A stretch of 64,000 nucleotides of DNA, taken from contig CAOJBY010000008.1 of the NCBI GenBank assembly GCA_948330435.1, forward strand, positions 1 to 64,000. Direction: 5' to 3'. Every line of letters starts with the position of its first letter. Within the stretch, counting starts at the first letter, position 1. This stretch comes from an uncultured Lachnoclostridium sp. (GTDB lineage: Bacteria > Bacillota > Clostridia > Lachnospirales > Lachnospiraceae). A program made the translations under genes and the position numbers. Under the pieces are notes generated by a model, which was not told the origin of the DNA, did not search any database, and saw only the letters and a program-made list of their open reading frames with translations. Shown here one piece after another: positions 1-7,955 of the stretch.

Positions 1-118
1 CCACTTTTTCAAAAAAATACATCTCCCCCCCCCCCAACCCCCCTCAACCGCTTGGTGGGGTTTTGGGGTCATTATGCCTGATTAGTACGCCCCCCACACT
101 CCCCTCCATCCATTTCCA
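1..118. other. Low-complexity C-rich end region
   Basis: Non-coding DNA downstream of the secDF stop. It contains a run of 11 C at 25-35 followed by CC-rich tracts to 43, and a matching G-rich stretch near 55-68. No gene is seen. A short inverted repeat of G/C runs could form a weak hairpin after secDF, but it has no clear U-tract. Confidence 0.5.
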
Positions 119-2260
119 TCAATCTTTCTTCTGAATCCTGGTTTTCAGCACATACCACAAAGCCCCCGTAATGCAAACAGAAGAATAAGCCCCACACACA
201 ATACCAACCATAAGAGGCAGTGCAAACTCCCGAATAGAAGCCACACCCAGCACAAACAGTGCTGCCACCATAATAAACGTAGTCAGCGAAGTATAAATAC
301 TCCTGGTCAAAGTCTGCGTAATACTCCGATTCACAATCTCTTTCAACTCATCCTTTTTACCAGCAGCAGCCATATTCTCACGAATCCGGTCAAAAATAAC
401 AATCGTCGCATTAATGGAATATCCCACAATGGTCAGCATACAGGCAATAAACGTATTTCCCACCGAAATCCGTGCTACTGCATAAAAAGCCAAAACCACC
501 AGCACATCATGCACCAAAGCCGTCACCGCACTGGCTGCAAACCTCAGATCCTTAAACCGTAACCAGATATACAAAAGCATCAGAACAGAAGCCATAATCA
601 CAGCAACCACAGCATCTGCCCGAACCTCATTGCTGATAGAGGAACTGATACTCTCCGCCGTAATCGCCGTCTCATCCACTCCAAACTTATCTGCAAGAGC
701 CCCATTGAGTGCCTGCCTGGTCTCTAAAGACAACTCCTTTGTCTTAATCACCACATCATTACTTCCCTGAACTTTCTGGGCCTGAATCTCATTGCTTCCG
801 ATAACCTCACTCACTACCGGCTTCACATTGGCATCAATCTCCTCAATGGTCATAGCCTCCGTAAAGGGAATGGTAGTAGAAGTACCACCCTTAAATTCCA
901 GACTGTAATTCAGAGCACCTTCTCCCCGTCCGGCCTGAATACCCATAACTACACCGCCGGCCAAAATCACAACAACCGATGCCAGGAAACAAAGATTCTT
1001 CTTTCCAAGGAAGTTAATGGTCCTACGTTCCTTCTGCACCCCATAGAGCTTCTCACTCTTAAGTCCGAGAGCATACAGGGCATTCAGAACCAGCCTGGTC
1101 ACTACAAGAGCCGTAAACATGGAAAGGATAATACCAAGAGCCAGAGTCTGAGCAAAGCCTTTCACACTTCCGGAACCCCGAAGACCCAGAACAACCGCCG
1201 CAATCAGTGTAGTAATATTTCCGTCCACAATAGCAGACAAAGCCTTTTTAAATCCAATCTTCATAGCGGAGCGCACGGTCTTTCCCGTAGCAAGTTCCTC
1301 CCGAATTCGGGCAAAAATAATGACATTGGCATCCACGGCCATACCAATACTCAGGATAATACCTGCAATACCCGGCAATGTAAGCGTCATTTCAAATGCA
1401 TTGAGCATCACCAGCATCAGAGCCACATAAATAGTCAATGCAATGCCGGAAGCAAATCCCGGAAGCAGATAAACCACAATCATAAACAGAATGACCAGTG
1501 CAAATCCGATGGCTCCGGCCTTTAAGCTGGTAGAAATAGCCTCCTCACCCAACTGTGCCCCCACCACCTTAGAACGCAGTTCCCTGAGTTCCAACTGGAG
1601 AGAACCGATTCGAATGGTAGAGGCCAGTCGTTCTGCTGACTCAAAAGACTCCATATTCGTAATAGATGGATTGCCATCAGTAATCTCAGACTGCACTGTA
1701 GGTGCACTGATCACCTCTCCATCATAGACGATGGGAATCTGCCTGCCCAGATTTTCTCTTGTAGCTTCAGCAAACTTCTCGGCTCCTTCATCTGTCAGAG
1801 TCAAAGCCACCTGATAGGAGTTGTTGCCCAGATTGTCCGAGTAAGCCTTTGCCTCTGCTCCCTTAATATCCGTTCCCTCAATTAGAACATTTCCCGAGAT
1901 ATCCTGGAATTCCAGGGAGCCGGGGCGCCCCAGTTCCTCAAGAATCGCATTCGCATCTGATACACCGGGAATCTCAATGTTAATCCGGTTGTCTCCCTCC
2001 TGATATACAAGAGCCTCCGTGCTGTAGCCCTCCACACGTCTCTGAAGCTTATAGATGGTATCATCCATCTGTTCCTGGGTGGGATTATCAATTACCGTTT
2101 GATAGGTAATGCTGACACCGCCGGCCAAATCAAGACCAAGCTTAATATTTTTTGCCGCACCAGTCTGGCCCGCACCGTAACCTACAGCCGCACCGTAGAT
2201 CAATCCGGCCATCACTGCAAGGGTTAGCAGCAGGGTAAGTATTCCTGTGTTTTTTTTCAT
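119..2260 (-). CDS. secDF: Protein translocase subunit SecDF (fused)
   Basis: Membrane component of the Sec machinery that uses the proton gradient to help pull exported proteins across the membrane. The 713 residues hold SecD (about 1-405) and SecF (about 415-713) in one chain, as in many Firmicutes. An N-terminal membrane segment (about 6-28) is followed by a large outer domain and a multi-helix block. Duplicated RND-type signatures are visible: GMAVDANVIIFARIREE in the SecD half and GYSINATIVIFDRIREN in the SecF half. The ATG overlaps the scfB stop (ATGA), with GGAGGAGA just upstream, so translation is coupled to scfB and secDF is the last gene of the scfA-scfB-secDF unit. Identification is secure. 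Confidence 0.96.
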   Translation of the reverse strand: MKKNTGILTLLLTLAVMAGLIYGAAVGYGAGQTGAAKNIKLGLDLAGGVSITYQTVIDNPTQEQMDDTIYKLQRRVEGYSTEALVYQEGDNRINIEIPGVSDANAILEELGRPGSLEFQDISGNVLIEGTDIKGAEAKAYSDNLGNNSYQVALTLTDEGAEKFAEATRENLGRQIPIVYDGEVISAPTVQSEITDGNPSITNMESFESAERLASTIRIGSLQLELRELRSKVVGAQLGEEAISTSLKAGAIGFALVILFMIVVYLLPGFASGIALTIYVALMLVMLNAFEMTLTLPGIAGIILSIGMAVDANVIIFARIREELATGKTVRSAMKIGFKKALSAIVDGNITTLIAAVVLGLRGSGSVKGFAQTLALGIILSMFTALVVTRLVLNALYALGLKSEKLYGVQKERRTINFLGKKNLCFLASVVVILAGGVVMGIQAGRGEGALNYSLEFKGGTSTTIPFTEAMTIEEIDANVKPVVSEVIGSNEIQAQKVQGSNDVVIKTKELSLETRQALNGALADKFGVDETAITAESISSSISNEVRADAVVAVIMASVLMLLYIWLRFKDLRFAASAVTALVHDVLVVLAFYAVARISVGNTFIACMLTIVGYSINATIVIFDRIRENMAAAGKKDELKEIVNRSITQTLTRSIYTSLTTFIMVAALFVLGVASIREFALPLMVGIVCGAYSSVCITGALWYVLKTRIQKKD

Positions 2261-3624
2261 TTTTCTCCTCCTTCTGATGCAATTGCCGCTTTAATCATAA
2301 CGGCACACTCCACACGCTTGCGCTGCAATTCACATCCAATGTCGTAGGCATCATTGATAGAGCCGTGGAAATTGTAAGAATTAGCCGCACAACCACCACT
2401 ACAGTAGAATCTGGCAAAGCAATCCCTGCATTTTTCCTTGGCATACACATTACAGCCCTTAAATTCATCCCGAAGATCTGTATTTTGAATTCCGTCGAAA
2501 ACATTTCCCATAAGGAACTTCTCTTCTCCTACAAACTGATGGCAGGGATAGAGATCGCCCCAGGGGGTCACAGCCAGATATTCTGTACCAGAACCGCATC
2601 CCGACAAACGCTTATAGACACAGGGGCCTCCGGTCAGATCAATCATAAAATGGAAAAAATTAAAGTCTTTTTCTGTCCCATGGCGTTTTACCATCTCCGC
2701 TGCAAGGCGATCATACTGCTCACAAATCTCCGGAATATCCTCTTCCATAAGTGCATAGGACTCTTCCGGAGAGGCCACCACCGGCTCTACGGAAATCTGC
2801 TTAAACCCCAGATCTGCAAGATGCAGAACATCCTCACTAAAATCAAGGTTATTCCGGGTAAAAGTTCCTCTCACGTAATAATTATTCTGATTACGGCTTT
2901 CCGCCAGTTTTTGGAACCTGGGAACCACCAGATCATAGCTTCCCTTTCCATTTCGGAAAGGCCGCATCTTATCATGAACCTTTTGCCTGCCGTCAATGCT
3001 TAAGACCACATTGCTCATTTCCCGATTGGCAAACTCCATCACCTCATCATTCAAGAGCACACCATTGGTAGTCAGAGTAAATCGGAACTTCTTATCATGA
3101 AGCTTCTCCTGCTCCCGTCCATAAGCCACCAGGTCCTTTACCACCTGCCAGTTCATAAGAGGCTCGCCACCGAAGAAATCTACTTCCAAATTCTTTCGGC
3201 TTCCGGAATTCTCAATCAGAAAATCCAGTGCCTGCTTTCCCACCTCATAACTCATCAACGCCCGGCGGCCATGGTATTCCCCCTCTTCTGCGAAGCAATA
3301 TTGACAGGCCAGATTGCAATCATGGGCAATGTGCAGGCACAGAGCCTTCACTACTGTGGAACGCTTTTTAAAGTCAATAATTTTATCTTTATAGGTATCC
3401 TCTGTAAAGAGCGTACCCTGATTTTTCAACTCCTCAATGTCCTCCAGGACCTCCCGGATCTCCTCCCTGGGATACCGGTCCTGAAGCTTATTTACAATCT
3501 CCTCACTAGTCTCTTTCTCATAAAGTCCAATGGCTTCATATGCCAGTTCGTCTACCACATGAACTGCTCCGCTGTTCACGTCCAGCACAATATTGTAGCC
3601 GTTATTTCTATATTGATGGACCAT
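2257..3624 (-). CDS. scfB: SCIFF peptide radical SAM maturase (thioether-forming)
   Basis: Radical SAM/SPASM enzyme expected to install Cys-to-Thr thioether crosslinks in the ScfA (SCIFF) peptide encoded just upstream. The N-terminal part (about 1-85) resembles a peptide-recognition RRE-like domain. The radical SAM cluster motif is CNLACQYC at about residue 105, followed by the glycine-rich GGEP motif. The C-terminal SPASM/twitch region carries many cysteines (C-G-S-G, YPCHQF, CRDCFARFYCSGGC). The longest frame begins seven codons earlier, but AAAGGGGAC lies just before the ATG at 3624, giving MVHQYRNNGYN, the usual start of this family. About 455 residues is typical. The gene ends in an ATGA overlap with secDF, a conserved pairing in Clostridia. 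Confidence 0.95.
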   Translation of the reverse strand: MVHQYRNNGYNIVLDVNSGAVHVVDELAYEAIGLYEKETSEEIVNKLQDRYPREEIREVLEDIEELKNQGTLFTEDTYKDKIIDFKKRSTVVKALCLHIAHDCNLACQYCFAEEGEYHGRRALMSYEVGKQALDFLIENSGSRKNLEVDFFGGEPLMNWQVVKDLVAYGREQEKLHDKKFRFTLTTNGVLLNDEVMEFANREMSNVVLSIDGRQKVHDKMRPFRNGKGSYDLVVPRFQKLAESRNQNNYYVRGTFTRNNLDFSEDVLHLADLGFKQISVEPVVASPEESYALMEEDIPEICEQYDRLAAEMVKRHGTEKDFNFFHFMIDLTGGPCVYKRLSGCGSGTEYLAVTPWGDLYPCHQFVGEEKFLMGNVFDGIQNTDLRDEFKGCNVYAKEKCRDCFARFYCSGGCAANSYNFHGSINDAYDIGCELQRKRVECAVMIKAAIASEGGEK

Positions 3625-3698
3625 CTTTGTCCCCTTTCTTATCATGTAAGCTGATTGTGCCGCAAATAACCTTTTATCATTTCCTGCGAGAATAAGGA

Positions 3699-3738
3699 TG
3701 TCTCAAAAGCCCGTCTGCTGCTCCAGGCTTTTGAGACA
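3699..3738 (-). terminator. Hairpin between scfA and scfB (terminator/attenuator)
   Basis: A 12-13 bp near-perfect stem (GTCTCAAAAGC at 3700-3710 pairs with 3727-3737, extended one base at each end) with a loop of about 14 nt sits in the gap after the scfA stop. On the minus strand the stem is followed by only a weak T-rich stretch (CCTTATT). It probably terminates most transcripts after scfA and lets some continue into scfB-secDF, which would give more precursor peptide than enzyme. The partial read-through is inferred. Confidence 0.7.
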
Positions 3739-3775
3739 CCCTTGTACCTGTTCCTAATGTTTTATGTGAGTTCTT

Positions 3776-3919
3776 CTATTTCTGATTCTCACAGGTTTGA
3801 TTGCCTACCGTACAAGAAGTCTTGCATGCGGACTGGCAGGAAGTCTGGCACTCACCACAGCCGCCCTTTTTCACAGTATTCTGCAAAATCTGTGTGTTTA
3901 AAGTCTGAATATGCTTCAT
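3776..3919 (-). CDS. scfA: SCIFF ribosomally made peptide precursor (six Cys in forty-five)
   Basis: A 47-residue peptide read directly from the sequence: it starts MKHIQTLNTQILQNTVKK and ends CTVGNQTCENQK. Six cysteines (about positions 21, 24, 28, 32, 36, 43) sit in the C-terminal core, with Thr residues that are the crosslink acceptors in this family. The conserved GGCGECQTSCQSACKTSC block is diagnostic of SCIFF, the near-universal ranthipeptide of Clostridia, matured by the neighbouring ScfB. AGGAGG lies about 12 bases before the ATG. The cellular role of the mature peptide is not settled; links to quorum-type signalling have been proposed for the family. Confidence 0.97.
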   Translation of the reverse strand: MKHIQTLNTQILQNTVKKGGCGECQTSCQSACKTSCTVGNQTCENQK

Positions 3920-3963
3920 CCTCTTCACCCTCCTGTTTCATATATTACATGGCTGACGCACAC

Positions 3964-3991
3964 AGTATAACATACTCTTGTATAATTTGAA
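3964..3991 (-). promoter_or_regulatory. Probable sigma-A promoter of scfA
   Basis: On the minus strand a -35-like TTCAAA (3986-3991) and a -10 TATACT (3964-3969) are separated by 16 bp, about 45 bases before the scfA start. Confidence 0.55.
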
Positions 3992-4085
3992 AGTATTTTT
4001 TTCAGTGGCTATTCATATATTGTCTTAAATAAGGGGCTGCCACATGGCTGGCTGCTCCCTGTGATCTGGCTCAAGGGGGAACATT

Positions 4086-4460
4086 ATGGATAAAGGGAAA
4101 TCTTATCAAAATATGGCAATACGAATGCTGAAATCACTTTTAAGTGCTTATATCATCACCGGAGTTCTGCTCTTATTTTTAGCTCTTCTTCTATATAAAT
4201 TCCAGCTTTCGGAACCCAAGGTCAATATAGGAATCATTATTGTCTATGTACTTTCCAGCTTTCTTGGGGGATTTCTGGAGGGTAAAATGATGAAAACAAG
4301 AAAATTTCTGTGGGGAGCTGCTACAGGACTTCTTTACTTCGCCATTCTCGCCCTGATTTCCCTTGCCGTAAACCAGGGATTCGGAGGCGGTTCTTCCCAC
4401 TTTGTAACTACGCTGATTTTATGCACTGCCGGAGGAACCCTTGGAGGGATGGTATCCTGA
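4086..4460 (+). CDS. TIGR04086-type small membrane protein
   Basis: A 124-residue protein with four predicted membrane helices (about 15-38, 46-64, 75-95, 100-122) separated by short basic loops. Size, topology and position next to the SCIFF genes match the TIGR04086 family of Clostridia, whose function is unknown. It is divergent from scfA, and GGGGGAAC precedes the ATG by a few bases. The glycine-rich end (GGGSSHF, AGGTLGGM) fits tight helix packing. A structural or accessory role in the SCIFF system is possible but is inferred only from location. Confidence 0.75.
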   Translation: MDKGKSYQNMAIRMLKSLLSAYIITGVLLLFLALLLYKFQLSEPKVNIGIIIVYVLSSFLGGFLEGKMMKTRKFLWGAATGLLYFAILALISLAVNQGFGGGSSHFVTTLILCTAGGTLGGMVS

Positions 4461-4581
4461 TACTTGCATTTCTGTCAAAAGTATTGTATATTAAAAAAGA
4501 TACTTTATTCATGCCATAAGGAGCCAAGCAAATTGTGCTCCGGCTCCCCACTGGCACATTATACAAAGGAGTGAACTTTTC

Positions 4582-5865
4582 TTGGATCCAAGTGACGCCA
4601 TACAATTGGCTGTACTGCTACTGTTATTAGGTCTTTCCGCATTTTTTTCTTCTGCGGAGACTGCATTAACCACTGTAAATAAAATCAGAGTCCTAACCCT
4701 GATAGAAGAAGGGGACAAGCGTGCCCTGAAGCTTCAAAAAGTTCTGGAGCAGCCTTCCAAGATGCTTAGTGCCATTTTAATTGGTAATAACATTGTCAAC
4801 ATGAGCCTTTCTTCTCTGGGTACTGTTATCGCTACCAAAGCCTTTGGCAATGCCGGTGCCGGTATTGCAACAGGTATTTTGACCTTTCTGGTTCTGGTTT
4901 TTGGGGAAATCACCCCGAAAACCTGTGCGACTCTTTCTGCGGAAAAGCTGTCTCTGCGCTTTGCCGGCATCATTTATAGCTGGATGCAGATTGCTACTCC
5001 CCTTATCTTCATCATCAACGCTTTTTCGATGGGTGTGCTGAAGCTTCTCCGTGTGGATCCGAACAAACGGAATGATATTTATACAGAGGATGAGATTCGA
5101 ACAATTGTAGAGGTCAGCCATCAGGACGGTGCTATCGAGAGCGAAGAACGCAAAATGATTAATAACGTGTTTGACTTGGACGATCATCTGGCAAAGGATA
5201 TTATGGTTCCCAAGTTGGACATGACTTTCTTAAATGTGAATGCTACTTATGCGGAAACCATTGAGGTATACCGTCAGGACTTATTTACCCGGCTCCCCGT
5301 CTATGAAGAGCACCGGGATAATATCTTAGGTATTTTGAATGTAAAAGATCTGCTTCTCTATGAGGACAAGGAGCATTTCGATGTGCGTCATATTCTCCGG
5401 GAGGCCTATTTTACGCATGAGTTTAAAAAGTCCTCAGAACTGATGATGGAGATGCGCGAGAATTCCATCAGTCTGGCTATTGTCTTAGACGAGTACGGTG
5501 CCACAGTGGGGCTTGTAACTCTGGAGGATCTTCTGGAAGAGATTGTGGGAGAGATTCGGGATGAATATGATGAATCGGAAAAAGAACTGATTCAGAAAAT
5601 CAGTGATTATGAGTACATTGTGGAGGGTTCTTCCAAGCTTGAAGATTTGCAGGACCAGATTGGTCTGGACCTTGAGTCTGAGGATTATGACTCCATCGGC
5701 GGTATTGTAATTGAACTTCTGGACCGACTGCCCCAGTCCGGTGAATCCGTGACCACGGAAAATGGCATTCGGCTGGTAGTTGATGAGGTAGAGAAAAACC
5801 GGATTGATAAGGTGCATATTTATCTGCCGGAAGAAGAAGAGGAAGACGTTTCAATCGAAGAGTAA
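4582..5865 (+). CDS. CNNM/CorC-type transporter (hemolysin family, DUF21-CBS)
   Basis: Integral membrane protein of the CNNM/CorC/HlyC family, probably involved in magnesium or other divalent cation export. Order: DUF21 transmembrane domain (1-~185) with the SAFFSSAETAL and GNNIVN signatures, a CBS pair (about 195-325; IMVPKLDM, RLPVYEE, GATVGLVTLED), and a C-terminal CorC/HlyC domain (about 340-420). The start is TTG at 4582, chosen because AAAGGAGTG lies 9 bases upstream. The end is acidic (EEEEEDVSIEE). It is a single gene closed by a strong terminator shared with the convergent DUF1540 gene. Substrate is inferred from the family. Confidence 0.9.
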   Translation: MDPSDAIQLAVLLLLLGLSAFFSSAETALTTVNKIRVLTLIEEGDKRALKLQKVLEQPSKMLSAILIGNNIVNMSLSSLGTVIATKAFGNAGAGIATGILTFLVLVFGEITPKTCATLSAEKLSLRFAGIIYSWMQIATPLIFIINAFSMGVLKLLRVDPNKRNDIYTEDEIRTIVEVSHQDGAIESEERKMINNVFDLDDHLAKDIMVPKLDMTFLNVNATYAETIEVYRQDLFTRLPVYEEHRDNILGILNVKDLLLYEDKEHFDVRHILREAYFTHEFKKSSELMMEMRENSISLAIVLDEYGATVGLVTLEDLLEEIVGEIRDEYDESEKELIQKISDYEYIVEGSSKLEDLQDQIGLDLESEDYDSIGGIVIELLDRLPQSGESVTTENGIRLVVDEVEKNRIDKVHIYLPEEEEEDVSIEE

Positions 5866-5901
5866 CTGATAAAACTTTTAGTCAAAAAACCACAGGAATA
5901 A

Positions 5902-5955
5902 AAAGGATCTTTACAGAATCCCTAAGGACGGATTTCTGAAAGATCCTTTCTTTTA
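5902..5955. terminator. Bidirectional terminator between convergent genes
   Basis: A near-perfect 20-bp inverted repeat (AAAGGATCTTTACAGAATCC at 5902-5921 against 5930-5949) with an 8-nt loop, flanked by T-rich sequence on both strands (CTTTTATAT; TTTTTAT on the minus strand). It serves the CNNM gene and the convergent DUF1540 gene. Confidence 0.85.
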
Positions 5956-5968
5956 TATATCTCCCTTT

Positions 5969-6289
5969 TTACTCACACTTGCACCGGAACGTGGCACACT
6001 CTGTCTCCTGGCACTCACAAGCACTTCCACCGGCAATTCCGATGTGCTTTGCATGACAGACACAATCCTCATTAAAGGTACATTCCTCTGCCTTACAGGA
6101 TACACTTGTCTCTTTCGTGGGATAGTCCACAGAACTCTGATAATTCCCCTCGCCTCTCTCCCGAAAACTGCTGCAGCAGGTATCCTTGGAATGCTTGGCG
6201 TGATTGCCCTCCACCTGAATATTATCCTTGCAGCAGCTCTTTTCCTTGTTATACATACAGCTTGTTACGGTACAGTCCAATCTTGTCAT
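5969..6289 (-). CDS. DUF1540 cysteine-rich protein (two repeats)
   Basis: A 106-residue protein made of two copies of a DUF1540-type module: an N-terminal C-x-V-x-S-C...C-C motif (LDCTVTSCMYNKEKSCC) and a second set (VSCKAEECTFNEDCVC) ending in ECATFRC. The cysteine spacing suggests metal binding (zinc or iron) or disulfides; function is unknown, though such proteins are common in spore-forming Clostridia. The ATG at 6289 (MTRLDCTVTSC) is preferred because GGAGG is 9 bases upstream; the ATG two codons earlier is too close. It ends at the shared terminator. Confidence 0.85.
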   Translation of the reverse strand: MTRLDCTVTSCMYNKEKSCCKDNIQVEGNHAKHSKDTCCSSFRERGEGNYQSSVDYPTKETSVSCKAEECTFNEDCVCHAKHIGIAGGSACECQETECATFRCKCE

Positions 6290-6341
6290 ATTCATCTACC
6301 TCCATAAAAGTATAGAAGTAGTATGCGTAATTTTCGCCCGC

Positions 6342-7925
6342 TTATACATTGTGGTTTCTGCCCATTTCAGGTTCAATTTTTTGTTTACATTTTTTTCCAA
6401 ATATAACAAATTTCATTCTCGTCGTCAGTTCGGCCAGTCCTATAGCGGCCATGGGAAGCATCATCACAAAATAAGGTAAAATATAACGTCCCTTTGCCTC
6501 CCAAAGCATATGGAAGAGAAAACCGCCAAAAACAGTAAGCAGAAGCACCTGATTCTCCAAGGGTCTTTTTCTCCAGTAATTAAAAATCAAATATACAAAA
6601 ACACCTATAAAAATCAAACTCTGATACTGATTCATAAACCAGGTCATGAGTGTATGCAGCTTTCCCACATACATGCTGTTCACAATGCCGCACCGTTCCC
6701 ACCCATTCACATAGGTCATAGCAAAACACTGATAGGTGGGATCATTCCACTGGCTGGTAAACTTCTCCCGGTAAAACTTTACTGCATACAAAGGGGCTGA
6801 CTGGAATTTCGATATGGATGCCCTAATATCTTTCAGTGCCATATCTGTAGCCAGTTCTCCGTCAAAATCCGATTCTCCCCAGTATGCATGAAGAATATAG
6901 CCATTGGACCAGCCAGGAGCACACTGGCCATTTTGCATCCCCATAGCCACGTAAAGAATCATGGGTGCACCCTCATTCAATTGGATGCCTGCCCGTTCTT
7001 CATAAAAACTGTGGAGCACCCAACGGGAAACCAGAAATACGGCTATCAACATTCCCATTGCGGCAAAAGGCTGCCATCGTTTTCTTCCAATTCCTTCCAC
7101 TATCCAAAGCCCTGAAAATGCAATAAGAAGAATCAGACTGTTATTTCGAATCAAGCATGCTAAAGCACAGGCCACACAACAACCACCAAAATACAGATAT
7201 TTTCTTCGCTTCCCGGCTCTTTTGTACTCCAGGTACATCCAAACTGCTATCAAAGAATATGTAAGAGAGGGAATCTCACCATACACAAAAGTCACATAGA
7301 AAAATAGCGGAAAGCAACCTGCGGCCAGGAGAAGATAATACACAATGCCTCTTACATCCTTTGCCAGAATCCGGGTAATCCGATAACCACTGTATACGCA
7401 CAGCACGGCTCCAAAACAGTTCAGATATTCAAAAGCCTGAAAGTTTCCATTTCCAAAAAGAGAAAAAACCAATTCTATGAGAGCCGTCAGCCCTAACTGA
7501 TGAGGATGTATAAACAGATACTTCTCGTAGGAATCCAGGGTCAACATGGAGTAATCTCCATTTCGAAAACCCTCTGCCGCCCGGCAGACAGAGGCCTGAT
7601 CTGCCACAGGAATGCAGCCGGCCCCTTTCACCCACAGGGTGCAAAAGCACAGGATATAAAGAAGAACCAGTCCTAAGAGTATGCGGATCCGCTTTTCCTG
7701 TCTGTTCTTGTCTTTCAGAACCCTTCCGGACATCCATTCCATGCAGAAAATTCCAAAGGCACACATCACCAGCACCAGAGGAAAAATATCTCCCTTTTCA
7801 TATGGAACCTCTTCATAACTTGTCAAATAATATACCGTAAAAAACAAGCTGAAGCCTGTAAGTGTTCCAAAAAGAACCAGACTCAATATGGAAATCATCC
7901 TGTCTGCCAGCTTTTGCAGCTTCAT
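6342..7925 (-). CDS. Polytopic membrane protein, probable GT39/ArnT-like glycosyltransferase
   Basis: About 527 residues with 11-13 predicted membrane helices, an early extracytoplasmic segment, and a soluble loop at about 310-430 before the last helices. The overall plan (FLNCFGAVL, aromatic-rich loops, QLGLTALIELVF) resembles lipid-linked-sugar glycosyltransferases of the PMT/ArnT (GT-C) fold. No exact catalytic motif can be named, so this is a fold-level guess. The ATG at 7925 has GGGGGAC six bases upstream, whereas the longer frame starts at a GTG with no binding site. It follows purL by about 30 bases and may be cotranscribed with it. Confidence 0.6.
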   Translation of the reverse strand: MKLQKLADRMISILSLVLFGTLTGFSLFFTVYYLTSYEEVPYEKGDIFPLVLVMCAFGIFCMEWMSGRVLKDKNRQEKRIRILLGLVLLYILCFCTLWVKGAGCIPVADQASVCRAAEGFRNGDYSMLTLDSYEKYLFIHPHQLGLTALIELVFSLFGNGNFQAFEYLNCFGAVLCVYSGYRITRILAKDVRGIVYYLLLAAGCFPLFFYVTFVYGEIPSLTYSLIAVWMYLEYKRAGKRRKYLYFGGCCVACALACLIRNNSLILLIAFSGLWIVEGIGRKRWQPFAAMGMLIAVFLVSRWVLHSFYEERAGIQLNEGAPMILYVAMGMQNGQCAPGWSNGYILHAYWGESDFDGELATDMALKDIRASISKFQSAPLYAVKFYREKFTSQWNDPTYQCFAMTYVNGWERCGIVNSMYVGKLHTLMTWFMNQYQSLIFIGVFVYLIFNYWRKRPLENQVLLLTVFGGFLFHMLWEAKGRYILPYFVMMLPMAAIGLAELTTRMKFVIFGKKCKQKIEPEMGRNHNV

Positions 7926-7955
7926 ATTTTGTCCCCCGACCCGAATCACTTACTT

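Noticed and set aside
2365..3003. Long plus-strand open frame opposite scfB
   Set aside because: It lies fully antisense to scfB, has no family signal and no ribosome binding site; it is a shadow of the real gene.
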